From: Bacteroidia bacterium
Lineage (GTDB): Bacteria > Bacteroidota > Bacteroidia > AKYH767-A > OLB10
Reading direction: 5' to 3'
Assembly: GCA_037045145.1 (NCBI GenBank)
Contig: JBAOIA010000011.1
Coordinates: 372,001-436,000 of the forward strand
Length of the DNA stretch: 64,000 bases
Shown here: piece by piece, positions 52,332-61,536 of the stretch
How the letters are laid out: each line of letters opens with the position of its first letter
How positions within the stretch are numbered: the first letter of the stretch is position 1
Made by a program: the position numbers and the translations under genes
Notes under the pieces: generated by a model
Seen by the model: the letters and a program-made list of their open reading frames with translations, nothing else
What the model was told of the DNA's origin: nothing
The model's database searches: none

Positions 52332-53126
52332 GTGGAATTATTAGGCTATGCCGGTGCAGTACTCATGGGACTTTCACTCGGTCTTATGGGTGGTGGCGGC
52401 AGCATATTAACTGTGCCTATTTTAGTTTATCTGTTTTCTATTGACGCTGTATTGGCTACAACATACTCTCTGTTTATTGTTGGCTTTACAAGCCTGATAG
52501 GCACTTTCAGTCACATTAAAATGGGAAACATACACCGGACTACAGCTCTTGTGTTCGGCATTCCCTCCGTTTTTTCCGTTTTTATCACTAGAGCTTTAAT
52601 CGTTCCAGCCATTCCAGATCAACTTTTTAGTATAGGTGCTTTGCAGATTACAAAACCTATTGCACTGCTGCTGTTGTTTGCCATCATCATGTTGTTTGCA
52701 TCTTACTCCATGATCAGAAGAAAAAAGCAAAAACCGGATTTCGAAAAAATTCAATATAACTATCCTCTCATCATTATGCAAGGTTTAATTGTAGGTGCTG
52801 TTACAGGTTTAGTTGGTGCCGGTGGCGGTTTCTTAATTGTGCCTGCATTGGTATTGATGGCTCACCTGCCAATGAAAAAAGCTGTGGGCACTTCTTTGTT
52901 TATTATTGCTATTAACTCCTTGCTGGGTTTTACAGTCAGTCTGTTCCATAAAGAAACCATCAATTGGAATTTTCTACTGACTTTTTCTGCCGTAGCAGTA
53001 GTGGGCATTTTAATAGGCAGTCTGTTATCTAAAAACATTGCAAACGAAAAACTCAAACCTGCATTTGGCTGGTTTGTTCTGGTAATGGGTATTTATATTA
53101 TCCTTAAAGAAACATTGTTGAAATAA
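52332..53126 (+). CDS. TauE/SafE-family sulfite/organosulfur exporter-like permease
   Basis: The 264-residue membrane protein has two internally similar halves, each starting with a glycine-rich segment (GLSLGLMGGGGSILTVPIL and GAVTGLVGAGGGFLIVPAL). This is the TauE/SafE signature, with about eight helices. Members move sulfite, sulfoacetate or related anions. The start is GTG at 52332. The next two genes encode thiosulfate/sulfur-type transporter halves, which supports a sulfur function. Confidence 0.9.
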   Translation: MELLGYAGAVLMGLSLGLMGGGGSILTVPILVYLFSIDAVLATTYSLFIVGFTSLIGTFSHIKMGNIHRTTALVFGIPSVFSVFITRALIVPAIPDQLFSIGALQITKPIALLLLFAIIMLFASYSMIRRKKQKPDFEKIQYNYPLIIMQGLIVGAVTGLVGAGGGFLIVPALVLMAHLPMKKAVGTSLFIIAINSLLGFTVSLFHKETINWNFLLTFSAVAVVGILIGSLLSKNIANEKLKPAFGWFVLVMGIYIILKETLLK

Positions 53127-53223
53127 TAATATGTTTTACCTCAATTTGTTTCCGCATTTCATTACTCAATACACTATACTTTTTTAAAAATTTTTTTACT
53201 CAACACTAAATATATTTAAAAAT

Positions 53224-53787
53224 ATGCTTGAATTAATTCTTAAACCATGGCCGTGGTATGTTGCAGGACCCCTGATTGGACTCATTGTACCGGCATTGCT
53301 GATACTTGGAAACAAATCATTCGGCATCAGCTCTTCATTCCGTCATGTTTGTGCTGCTTGTATGCCATCAAACATTCCATTCTTCAAATATGATTGGAAA
53401 AAAGAAAGATGGAATTTGTTTTTTGTTGCCGGAATAACGGCAGGTGGATTTATTGCAATGAATTTACTTACCGTAGCAACAAAAGTTGATATCAATCCTT
53501 CGTTAGCAACTTCTCTTAATGAAAATGGGATAACAGACTTTAGTGGTTTGGTGCCTGCAGATTTATTTAACTGGAATAGTTTATTTACCCTAAGAGGTTT
53601 TGTTATGATGGTTGTAGGTGGTTTTTTTGTTGGCTTCGGCACCCGTTATGCAGGAGGATGTACCAGCGGACATGCTATAATGGGATTATCTACGCTTCAA
53701 CTTCCTTCTTTGATAGCTACCTGTTGTTTTATGGCCGGTGGTTTCATTATGGCTAATGTAATTTTACCTTATATACTTTCCCTTTAA
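53224..53787 (+). CDS. YeeE/YedE-family transporter, first half
   Basis: The 187-residue membrane protein has about five helices. GTRYAGGCTSGHAIMGLSTLQ (near 140-160), split here only by eye, is the conserved loop with the Cys that contacts sulfur in YeeE. In E. coli YeeE takes up thiosulfate as a single chain of two halves. Here the halves are separate genes (PmpA/PmpB-like), 10 bp apart. It follows the TauE-type gene by about 100 bp. Confidence 0.88.
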   Translation: MLELILKPWPWYVAGPLIGLIVPALLILGNKSFGISSSFRHVCAACMPSNIPFFKYDWKKERWNLFFVAGITAGGFIAMNLLTVATKVDINPSLATSLNENGITDFSGLVPADLFNWNSLFTLRGFVMMVVGGFFVGFGTRYAGGCTSGHAIMGLSTLQLPSLIATCCFMAGGFIMANVILPYILSL

Positions 53788-53797
53788 AATTAATTTT

Positions 53798-54310
53798 ATG
53801 AAATCAGAAGTTGCTATAGAAAAAGAACAAAACACAGATTTTGAAACACGTTCGTTAGATACAATTTGTGTAAACGAAAGTCATCTTGAACATAGTTGGG
53901 TTCATAACATAAAATACAGCCTTATGGGAATTGTGTTTGGAATTATTTTAGTAAAAGCAGAAGTAATATCGTGGTTCAGAATACAGGAAATGTTCAGACT
54001 TCAATCATTCCACATGTATGGTATCATTGGCAGTGCTGTTGCTGTTGGTATCTTGTCTGTTTGGCTTATTCGAAAATTCAAAATCAAAACAATTTACGGA
54101 GAAGAAATAACCCTGCATCCAAAAGAGTTTAATAAAGGACAAATTTGGGGAGGATTGATTTTTGGTTTGGGATGGGCTACCACAGGTGCCTGTCCGGGAC
54201 CTCTGTTTGCTACAATTGGCTCGGGTGCTACTGTTATTGTTGTAAGCTTGCTAAGTGCTATTGCCGGAACATGGGTATATGGTAAATTCCGCGACAAACT
54301 TCCGCATTGA
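53798..54310 (+). CDS. YeeE/YedE-family transporter, second half (DUF6691 type)
   Basis: The 170-residue protein has about four or five helices and the motif GLGWATTGACPGPLFATIGSG (near 124-144), the second conserved cysteine loop of the YeeE/YedE fold. The N-terminus is a longer cytoplasmic stretch without a signal peptide. It should form a heteromeric channel with the product of 53224. The rhodanese or persulfide dioxygenase that often accompanies such pairs is not in the window. Confidence 0.88.
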   Translation: MKSEVAIEKEQNTDFETRSLDTICVNESHLEHSWVHNIKYSLMGIVFGIILVKAEVISWFRIQEMFRLQSFHMYGIIGSAVAVGILSVWLIRKFKIKTIYGEEITLHPKEFNKGQIWGGLIFGLGWATTGACPGPLFATIGSGATVIVVSLLSAIAGTWVYGKFRDKLPH

Positions 54311-54433
54311 TTTAAAAAGTTAGTTGCTGGCTGAGTTTTGATTTTAGTTTTAAAAACAAATTTATTTTTGTTCTGTTAACCATAAGTGGTCTGAACTATT
54401 GTTAGTTTTATAACAATAAATTTTGTCACCAAG

Positions 54434-55105
54434 ATGATAAGTGTTTCTGAAATCATTTTACGGCTTTTTTTAGCATCACTCTTTGGTGCCCTCATTGGAC
54501 TTGAAAGAGAAAGAAAGCATTGGGCAGCAGGTATGCGAACACACATGCTTGTTTGTGTAGGCTCCTGCCTGATGATGATGGTGTCTGCATTTGGATTTTC
54601 TGACATCTTAGGCAATCCTGATATAACACTTGACCCTTCGCGAATTGCAGCACAAGTAGTCACCGGTATTGGATTTATTGGTGCCGGAGCCATTCTGTTT
54701 TCCAAAAATGAAACTATTAGAGGACTAACTACAGCAGCAGGAATATGGACAGTGGCAGGTATTGGCTTGGCAACAGGAGGTGGAATGGTTCTTGCCGCAG
54801 CTATAACAACAGGTTTTGCCATAATTATATTATGGGGACTACAGCCTTTAGAAAAAAAATATTTTGAAAAATTTAAACAAAAAAGTTTACGTATAACTAC
54901 AAGTCATGATTTTGGTAATGCAGAATTTCTGACTGCACTTTTAAAAGAAAATGGAATAGTCCTGATTTCATTAAATTTTACAAGAACAAACGAAGATTTG
55001 ATATTCCAGATTCAACTCGAACATGCTGACACCGGAACATTAGAATCAGTTATAAATCTACTTAAAAAAAATTCAGCCATTAAAGAAATTCAATGGTTAA
55101 ATTGA
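54434..55105 (+). CDS. MgtC/SapB-family membrane protein
   Basis: The 223-residue protein has four or five helices in the first 140 residues. The MgtC motifs are LFGALIGLERERKHWAAGMR (residues 17-36) and VTGIGFIGAGAI (near 77). The C-terminal 80 residues form an ACT-like cytoplasmic domain (LISLNFTRTNEDLIFQIQLE). MgtC proteins affect Mg homeostasis and the F-ATPase in pathogens; in other bacteria the role is unclear. Confidence 0.9.
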   Translation: MISVSEIILRLFLASLFGALIGLERERKHWAAGMRTHMLVCVGSCLMMMVSAFGFSDILGNPDITLDPSRIAAQVVTGIGFIGAGAILFSKNETIRGLTTAAGIWTVAGIGLATGGGMVLAAAITTGFAIIILWGLQPLEKKYFEKFKQKSLRITTSHDFGNAEFLTALLKENGIVLISLNFTRTNEDLIFQIQLEHADTGTLESVINLLKKNSAIKEIQWLN

Positions 55106-55267
55106 ATATTGAAAACACACTTACTTCTAAAGATTAAAATTAAAACAATAGTTCGGTTTTCTTGTTTAAGATTGTCAATACTTCATAATCGGTGATGATA
55201 TAAGTCAGCAGCTGATTTATAATTTAATTCTATTTTAGCGGTCAGTGTTTAATAAAATTTCTTAGTT

Positions 55268-55735
55268 ATGATTAATATAGGTATCAATAAAAAGCAGGCA
55301 AAACAACTGGCTGCAAAACTTAATCTTCTGCTTGCAGATTACATGGTATTTTATCAAACAACTCGTGGTTTACACTGGAATATCAGAGGTGAAAAGTTTT
55401 TTGAACTACACTTAAAGTTTGAAGAACTGTATAACGACTTATTGGTTAAAGTTGATGAAATAGCAGAGCGTATTTTAACTTTAGATGAAACACCACTACA
55501 TACCTTTAGCGATTACAGTAAGGCATCACAACTGAAAGAAATTAAGAATGTATCAGACCCGTCAAAATCAATAAAAGCAATTTTGGATGCATTTGAAACT
55601 ATTTTAATTAAACAGCGCGAGATATTAAAAATGTCAGCTGATGCAGATGATGAAGGTACCAATGCATTGATGAGTGATTATATCAGCGAGCAGGAAAAAT
55701 TAGTCTGGATGTATAGCGCATATTACAATAAATAG
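55268..55735 (+). CDS. dps: Dps-family ferritin-like protein
   Basis: Dps forms a 12-subunit shell that oxidises and stores iron and protects DNA under oxidative stress. The 155-residue protein has the ferroxidase motif HWNIRGEKFFELHLKFEELY (about 36-55) and DEIAERILTLDETPLHT. The lysine-containing N-terminus (NIGINKKQAKQLAAKL) could touch DNA. It is followed after 1 bp by a thioredoxin gene. Confidence 0.92.
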   Translation: MINIGINKKQAKQLAAKLNLLLADYMVFYQTTRGLHWNIRGEKFFELHLKFEELYNDLLVKVDEIAERILTLDETPLHTFSDYSKASQLKEIKNVSDPSKSIKAILDAFETILIKQREILKMSADADDEGTNALMSDYISEQEKLVWMYSAYYNK

Positions 55736-55736
55736 A

Positions 55737-56054
55737 ATGGAAACAACAACACAAAACAAATCTTTCAAAGAAATTATTCAGGGTGAAAAACCTGTATTGG
55801 TTGACTTTTTTGCCGAATGGTGCGGCCCGTGTAAAATGATGGCTCCCATACTACATGAAGTAAAAAATGAAGTAGGCGATAAAGCTGTGATACTTAAAAT
55901 TGATGTGGATAAAAATCCTGCTGTTGCAGCTGCTTATGAGATTCAGGGAGTCCCAACATTAATCTTGTTTAAATCCGGAAAAGTTTTGTGGCGGCAAAGT
56001 GGTGTGGTTAACAAACCACAACTACTGCGAATCATTGAACAAAATATGGGGTAG
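55737..56054 (+). CDS. Thioredoxin
   Basis: The 105-residue protein is a classical thioredoxin with the active site WCGPCK (C29, C32), the cis-proline in GVPTLILF and a C-terminal helix. It starts directly after the dps stop codon, so the two genes form a redox-stress operon. Confidence 0.94.
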   Translation: METTTQNKSFKEIIQGEKPVLVDFFAEWCGPCKMMAPILHEVKNEVGDKAVILKIDVDKNPAVAAAYEIQGVPTLILFKSGKVLWRQSGVVNKPQLLRIIEQNMG

Positions 56055-56102
56055 ATGTTTTATGATATTAAATTGGCTGTCTAATACCATAAAAAAATGT
56101 AA

Positions 56103-56993
56103 TTATTGTTCTTTGGGATAATAAATCGTAAAAACCCTGTTGAGGTTAAAACCAAAATGAATGCCGCCATCAAGCCAGTCGCCTGTGGTTTCGGCAATAA
56201 AACCTTTTTCTACCATACTGCGAGAATTTGTAAAATGTATTTGAAAAACGTGACCTCCTGTTTCAATATCAAAGCCTACAGCAAGTGAGTTTTTATAAGT
56301 GCTGCTAATCTGATCAGGTAATACATAATAGTATTCTGCTGTAAAAGCAATACTCTTCGAAATTTTTATTCGACCGCCACCTCCTAATGCAAATACATCG
56401 TTTTTTTCATTGACAGTAGGTACCAGATTACGATGAATGAGTGTTGGCATTATCTGAACAGAAAATTCATTACTTAATTTAGAGCCTATTAACAGCTGAT
56501 AAGAATATGTCAATCTTGATGAGAAATAGTTTTTTCGCTGCGGATCAGTAAATTTTAATGAGTTCAGTTGCATGGATGTCACTGCTGAAAGCGTAACCGG
56601 TGTACCGCCTTTTCGTTGCTTTAGTAATTTAACTTTTAATAGTCCATCATACATTTTTTCAAATGTGCTGCGTCCAATACCAACATTCAACCAGTCTGTA
56701 ACACCATAGTCAAATCCGAGTCTCATGGTAGCGTTGTCTAAACCAAAAAACTCATATCCTCCACTATTTATCTGCCCGAAACGATGTAATATCATCAACT
56801 GTAAAACACCTTGTTTGTTGTTTTCAACACTATGCCCATTAATGAGCCTGGTTGATTTAAATGTTGCCGTAACTTCTTCTTTCTTTTCTTTCTCACCACT
56901 TTCATTAAGCATTTTCATCAGGTCGTCCTGTGCAGCTGCTTGTAGGGTAATAAAAGTAAATCCAATAAAAAACAGTTTTCTGATTGCTAGCAT
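56103..56993 (-). CDS. DUF5777-type outer membrane beta-barrel protein
   Basis: The ATG at 56993 starts a signal peptide (MLAIRKLFFIGFTFITLQAA) and removes the overlap with the upstream YceI gene; the product is 296 residues. The body has alternating beta strands (LRLGFDYGVTDWLNVGIGRS, SIAFTAEYYYVLPDQI) and ends in HFGFNLNRVFTIYYPKEQ. I associate this with DUF5777 barrels, which often occur behind YceI and cytochrome-like genes, as here. Function is unknown. Confidence 0.78.
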   Translation of the reverse strand: MLAIRKLFFIGFTFITLQAAAQDDLMKMLNESGEKEKKEEVTATFKSTRLINGHSVENNKQGVLQLMILHRFGQINSGGYEFFGLDNATMRLGFDYGVTDWLNVGIGRSTFEKMYDGLLKVKLLKQRKGGTPVTLSAVTSMQLNSLKFTDPQRKNYFSSRLTYSYQLLIGSKLSNEFSVQIMPTLIHRNLVPTVNEKNDVFALGGGGRIKISKSIAFTAEYYYVLPDQISSTYKNSLAVGFDIETGGHVFQIHFTNSRSMVEKGFIAETTGDWLDGGIHFGFNLNRVFTIYYPKEQ

Positions 56994-57003
56994 AAAAATA
57001 TTT

Positions 57004-57555
57004 TTAGTTCTTCTTTTGATATGGAACAAGTTCAAATTTACAGGTTACTTTAACAACTTCGGCAATATTCTGAATAACCAATTTCGGAATATCAACTTTG
57101 TGATCTTTTAAAGCCACATTAAAGCTACCTTCAATTGCCGGTACTCCTGCTTTAAAACTATATTCTGCTTTATAATTTGCCGGATTTTCAACTCCATGAA
57201 TTATTATTGTCCCGTTTACGGTTACCTGATATGCTGTGTCACGATCAGTAACCAAGGGCTCCTGAATTTTTCCTTTAAATGTAGCATCTTTATATTTATC
57301 GCTTTCAAGATATTTTTCATTAAAGTGCTCTTCCATCAATGCTTTTTCAAATTTGAATGAACGAATGGCTACCAACGAAACAATATCACCTGTTGTAACA
57401 TTCAAAATGCAATGTGCTTTTTTACTTGTGGCATCAATGTTTTCAAGAGGTGCTTCTGAAAAGAAAGAAATGGTACCGGCATTGGTTGTAAAAACATTTT
57501 GTGCCTGTGCATAATGCATTCCTGCCATTAATACACAAAGAATTAATTTTTTCAT
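57004..57555 (-). CDS. YceI-family periplasmic protein
   Basis: The 183-residue protein has a signal peptide (MKKLILCVLMAGMHYAQA) and the lipocalin-like YceI fold. Typical strands are GTISFFSEAPLENIDATSKK, FKFEKALMEEHFNEKYLESD and ATFKGKI. YceI proteins bind long isoprenoids or amphiphiles. It sits in a four-gene operon between two cytochrome-like lipoproteins and a beta-barrel. Confidence 0.88.
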   Translation of the reverse strand: MKKLILCVLMAGMHYAQAQNVFTTNAGTISFFSEAPLENIDATSKKAHCILNVTTGDIVSLVAIRSFKFEKALMEEHFNEKYLESDKYKDATFKGKIQEPLVTDRDTAYQVTVNGTIIIHGVENPANYKAEYSFKAGVPAIEGSFNVALKDHKVDIPKLVIQNIAEVVKVTCKFELVPYQKKN

Positions 57556-57565
57556 TTTTATATGT

Positions 57566-57937
57566 TTAATTATTGGGTGCTCCCTGATTTATCCAGATTG
57601 AAATTTTTTTGATGTTGCAATCACTTAATTTATTTTGATTTTTTGGCATTGGTTCATATCCCGACTCATGATTGAGAGAACCTAAAAGTTTTCCATTATC
57701 AACATAGGTTTTTATTGCTGTATAAGTATCAATAACAACATTGCCTTGCGCCATAGATGCCGAATGACAAACCTTGCAGTTGCTGCTAATTATTGGTGCC
57801 ACTGTTTGTGAGTAAGTAATGTTAAGGGTATCACAGTTGCCTGTATTCGGATATAACTCATCTTCCACATCATAGTAACAACCACTTATGCAAAATGCAA
57901 TTAAAATACCCAAAATAGAAATTAAACTTTTATTCAT
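57566..57937 (-). CDS. Small c-type cytochrome-like lipoprotein
   Basis: The 123-residue protein has a lipobox (CISGC, cysteine near residue 20). A single haem-binding motif CKVCH follows (about 55-59). A methionine in YEPMPKNQNKLSDC could be the second haem ligand. It shares the plan of the second domain of the larger neighbour upstream. It may pass electrons in the periplasm. Confidence 0.78.
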   Translation of the reverse strand: MNKSLISILGILIAFCISGCYYDVEDELYPNTGNCDTLNITYSQTVAPIISSNCKVCHSASMAQGNVVIDTYTAIKTYVDNGKLLGSLNHESGYEPMPKNQNKLSDCNIKKISIWINQGAPNN

Positions 57938-57943
57938 GCTTTG

Positions 57944-58645
57944 TTAATTGTCGGGATAACCATCATTTACCCACTTAATAATTTGTTTTATTTTACAGTT
58001 AGGAATATATTTTGTTGAATCATCTTTGTCGGGCATGGTAAAATATCCGTCAGCATGGGTTACAGCACCAACTAACTGTCCTGTCATTGCTACTGCAGAA
58101 ACATCATCATAAGTAACTAATGAAAGGTTTCCCAACGGTGCACTTCCACTATGGCAGGTCTGACAAATGGTTTGCATAATGGGTAAGATACTTCCCGAAA
58201 ATGTTACATTAATACTATCGCAGCCCAGACATTCATTGTTTTTAGCACCTTGCATAATCCATTGGTAAATATCATTAATCTGTACACTACTCAATGGAGA
58301 ACCCGGTGGTGGCGGCATGATATCATCGGGGTCATTTTCAATAAGCACCTTGTAAAGTTTGCTGTCTTCGGGCCGGCCGGCTTTAACATCTCCTGTCTGA
58401 ATAATGTTGGCATAGGTATCTAAAATAACGCCATCTTCTGCAGTTGCAGCATCGTGACATCCGCTATAGGCACATGATGCAGTTATTATTGGCTGAATGG
58501 TGTTTTTAAAATAAACCGTATCGGTGCTGCAATCTTCAGTGGCAGTGCTGTCATCGGTTGCTATAGCTAAGTCCTGCGGCTCGTGCTTACAGGAAGCTGC
58601 TGCAATTGTCAGTAGCATCAACCAAAAAAATATTGTTTTATTCAT
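57944..58645 (-). CDS. Two-domain cytochrome-like lipoprotein
   Basis: The 233-residue lipoprotein (lipobox AAASC) has two similar halves. The second half has a standard haem motif CQTCH. The first has CAYSGCH, which has two extra residues between the cysteines (CX4CH), so haem binding there is uncertain. DDIMPPPPGSPLS and GYFTMPDKDDS carry the candidate methionine ligands. It is the first gene of the operon with 57566, YceI and the DUF5777 barrel. Duplication of the small cytochrome unit is likely. Confidence 0.78.
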   Translation of the reverse strand: MNKTIFFWLMLLTIAAASCKHEPQDLAIATDDSTATEDCSTDTVYFKNTIQPIITASCAYSGCHDAATAEDGVILDTYANIIQTGDVKAGRPEDSKLYKVLIENDPDDIMPPPPGSPLSSVQINDIYQWIMQGAKNNECLGCDSINVTFSGSILPIMQTICQTCHSGSAPLGNLSLVTYDDVSAVAMTGQLVGAVTHADGYFTMPDKDDSTKYIPNCKIKQIIKWVNDGYPDN

Positions 58646-58778
58646 GCATGATTCAATTTTAAAACAAATAAAAAAGATATCTTTTAATTGTAGTCAATAA
58701 AAATGTATTAATGGGAAAATATAATGGCTGAAAGGTAATAAACATAAATATTCATTGTTTCAACATCAACATTTGAGT

Positions 58779-58786
58779 TACTTTTG
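58779..58786 (+). promoter_or_regulatory. Bacteroidota -7 promoter element (TACTTTTG)
   Basis: TACTTTTG matches TAnnTTTG and lies 16 bp before the tatA start codon. A TTG at 58755-58757, about 21 bp upstream, could be the -33 box. Confidence 0.5.
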
Positions 58787-58802
58787 CTCAAATATTTAAG
58801 AT

Positions 58803-59081
58803 ATGAACGGCATGCTTTTATTTTTAGATAATCTTGGTGGGGGTGAATTATTAGTGATCATGGTGTTTGTATTATTCTTCTTCGGTTCAAAAAAAGTACC
58901 TGACTTGGCCAGAGGGCTTGGTCGTGCCAGCCGCGAGTTTAAAGATGCTATGAATGGTGTACAACGCGAAATTGAGCAGAGTATGCAAACCCCGCCACCA
59001 TCACCACAACAACCTCCAAAAACCATTGAAAAGCCTGATACCCCCGAAAATAATGGGGGTATAGATGAAAAAAATGCCTGA
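58803..59081 (+). CDS. tatA: Twin-arginine translocase subunit TatA/TatE-like
   Basis: The 92-residue protein has a short N-terminal transmembrane helix (LLVIMVFVLFFFGSKKVPDL, residues 16-35). The FG hinge and the amphipathic helix follow (ARGLGRASREFKDAMNGVQ). The tail is rich in proline and acidic residues. TatA forms the pore for folded proteins. The tatC gene is not in the window. Confidence 0.92.
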   Translation: MNGMLLFLDNLGGGELLVIMVFVLFFFGSKKVPDLARGLGRASREFKDAMNGVQREIEQSMQTPPPSPQQPPKTIEKPDTPENNGGIDEKNA

Positions 59082-59197
59082 TTTTAGGTGAAAGGCCCTG
59101 TTTTTTAGGGGGGTGTTTGAAAAAAAACGATATTTTTCTTGACATTGCCCTTTTTTTCAATGTATTTTTACCCCGTTTTTAAAAAATCAAACACTAT

Positions 59198-61387
59198 ATG
59201 AGCAATGTTCGCTTTCGTGCCCTCGATGCTACCAATGGGCGCATACCTGTAAAAATAACCCCTCCGTCAGTAAAGGTATCTGACTATTTTGCAACAAACG
59301 TTTTCACCAAAGAAGCTATGTTTAAGTTCTTACCTAAGAACGCATTTAATGCTGTAATGTCAGCAATAGATACAGGTGAGAAAATAGACCGTAAAATAGC
59401 TGGTGAAATTGCCCATGGTATGAAAGAGTGGGCCATCAGCAAAGGTGCTACACACTACACACATTGGTTTCAACCGCTAACCGGAGCTACTGCCGAAAAA
59501 CATGATAGCTTTTTCGACATGAGCAATGATAACTCATTCGAACATTTTTCAGGAAGTTCTTTAGTGCAACAAGAGCCTGATGCAAGTAGTTTTCCAAGTG
59601 GAGGAATAAGAAATACTTTCGAAGCACGTGGCTATACGGCATGGGATCCGGGTTCTCCGGCATTTATTATTGAAAGCCCAAATGGACGCACCCTTTGTAT
59701 TCCTACAATTTATGTCTCTTACACAGGTGAAACACTTGACTATAAAGCACCATTGTTAAAAGCATTGCATACACTGAATGAAGTAGCTGTTCCTGTAGCA
59801 CAATATTTTGATAAAGACATCACACGCATTAGTACAACATTGGGCATTGAACAGGAATATTTCTTAGTTGACACTTCTTTGTTTTATGCACGACCTGATT
59901 TGGCCATTACCGGAAGAACAGTGTTCGGTCATTCACCGGCAAAAGGACAACAATTAGAAGATCATTATTTCGGTTCTATTCCCGACAGAGTAAATGCCTT
60001 TATGCACGATTTTGAAATTGAAGCCTACAAACTTGGCATTCCATTAAAGACACGTCATAATGAAGTAGCACCATGTCAGTTTGAATGTGCTCCTATTTTT
60101 GAAGAAATAAATCTTGCTGTTGATCACAATCAGCTTCTTATGGATTTAATGGATAAAGTTGCCCGCAGACATCAATTCAAAGTATTGTTTCATGAAAAAC
60201 CTTATGCAGGAATAAACGGTAGCGGCAAACACAATAACTGGAGTATGGTTACCAACACCGGAAAAAATTTATTGTCGCCAGGTGGAAATCCAAAATCCAA
60301 CCTCATGTTTTTAACTTTCTTTATCAATACCATAAAAGCTGTTCACGAACATGCAGACTTGCTACGTGCCAGCATTGCTTCAGCAGCTAATGACCATCGT
60401 TTAGGTGCTAATGAAGCACCACCTGCCATTATGAGTGTTTTCCTGGGTGCACAGTTAAGCAGCATCTTAGATAATATAGAGAAAAAAGTAGGTTCAAGTA
60501 AAATGAGTGTAGAAGATAAAACTGCACTTAAACTCAACATTGGTAAAATACCCGAAATATTACTTGATAATACCGACCGCAACCGCACATCACCCTTTGC
60601 CTTTACAGGAAATAAATTTGAGTTTCGTGCCGTTGGCTCTTCTGCCAACAGCAGCAATGCCATGACCGTTTTAAATACCATAGTGGCCAATCAACTTCGA
60701 ATTTTCCGCAAAGAAGTTGACGCACTTATCAAGAAAAATGTGAAAAAAGACGAAGCTATACTTCGTGTGCTGCGTCAATACATTGTTGAGACAAAAAATA
60801 TCCGTTTCGAAGGAAATGGCTATAGCGAAGAGTGGGTAAAAGAAGCAAAGAAGAGAGGTCTTTCCAACCATCAGACAACTCCGGTTGCATTAGATGCAAT
60901 GGTTTCAAAAAAATCGCTGAAGCTTTTTGAAGACAACCATATTTTTACACATCGTGAAGCTGAAGCAAGACATGAAATAATGCTGGAAACTTATATCAAG
61001 AAAATTGAAATTGAAAGTCGTGTCATTGGCGATCTGGCACAAAATCATATTATTCCTGCAGCATTCCGTTATCAGAATTTTTTGGCAGAAACTGTTGACA
61101 ATATCAAAGACTGCGATCTGAAAGCAGAAACATATTCCACACAGTTGCTGCTGATAAAAGAAATCAGTGCACACGTAAATGCCATTAAGAAAAATGTTGA
61201 TGCCATGCTTGCATCACGAGATAAAGGAAATAAAATAACAGATTTACGTGAAAAAGCTATTTTTTATTGCGATAAGGTTAAAGTGTCCTTTTCAACAATC
61301 CGCGAACATGTTGATGCATTGGAAATGATAATTGATGATGAAATCTGGCCAATGGTAAAATACCGCGAATTGGTTACAATCAGATAA
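59198..61387 (+). CDS. glnN: Glutamine synthetase type III
   Basis: The enzyme makes glutamine from glutamate and ammonia. At 729 residues and with little likeness to GSI, it is of the long GSIII class found in Bacteroidota and cyanobacteria. Conserved blocks are EQEYFLVD (near 218), CQFECAPIFEEINLAVDHNQ, GINGSGKHNNWS and RNRTSPFAFTGNKFEFRAVG. A helical C-terminal region follows after residue 560. It is transcribed alone and ends with a strong UUCG-loop terminator. Confidence 0.95.
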   Translation: MSNVRFRALDATNGRIPVKITPPSVKVSDYFATNVFTKEAMFKFLPKNAFNAVMSAIDTGEKIDRKIAGEIAHGMKEWAISKGATHYTHWFQPLTGATAEKHDSFFDMSNDNSFEHFSGSSLVQQEPDASSFPSGGIRNTFEARGYTAWDPGSPAFIIESPNGRTLCIPTIYVSYTGETLDYKAPLLKALHTLNEVAVPVAQYFDKDITRISTTLGIEQEYFLVDTSLFYARPDLAITGRTVFGHSPAKGQQLEDHYFGSIPDRVNAFMHDFEIEAYKLGIPLKTRHNEVAPCQFECAPIFEEINLAVDHNQLLMDLMDKVARRHQFKVLFHEKPYAGINGSGKHNNWSMVTNTGKNLLSPGGNPKSNLMFLTFFINTIKAVHEHADLLRASIASAANDHRLGANEAPPAIMSVFLGAQLSSILDNIEKKVGSSKMSVEDKTALKLNIGKIPEILLDNTDRNRTSPFAFTGNKFEFRAVGSSANSSNAMTVLNTIVANQLRIFRKEVDALIKKNVKKDEAILRVLRQYIVETKNIRFEGNGYSEEWVKEAKKRGLSNHQTTPVALDAMVSKKSLKLFEDNHIFTHREAEARHEIMLETYIKKIEIESRVIGDLAQNHIIPAAFRYQNFLAETVDNIKDCDLKAETYSTQLLLIKEISAHVNAIKKNVDAMLASRDKGNKITDLREKAIFYCDKVKVSFSTIREHVDALEMIIDDEIWPMVKYRELVTIR

Positions 61388-61400
61388 TAGTGTTGCATAA

Positions 61401-61428
61401 AAAAGCTGTCCTTCGGGGCAGCTTTTTT
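61401..61428 (+). terminator. Rho-independent terminator of glnN
   Basis: The stem AAAAGCTGTCC / GGGCAGCTTTT closes on a TTCG tetraloop (with one G-T pair) and is followed by T-residues. It lies 13 bp after the glnN stop. Confidence 0.88.
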
Positions 61429-61536
61429 GTTTAGAAGCTATATGCAAACATTGGAATAAATGGTTTTTAATTCAACCTTTGATACTGTTTCAAAAACTAC
61501 TTAACCACAATTTGTAATTCTAAATTTTCCCACTCA

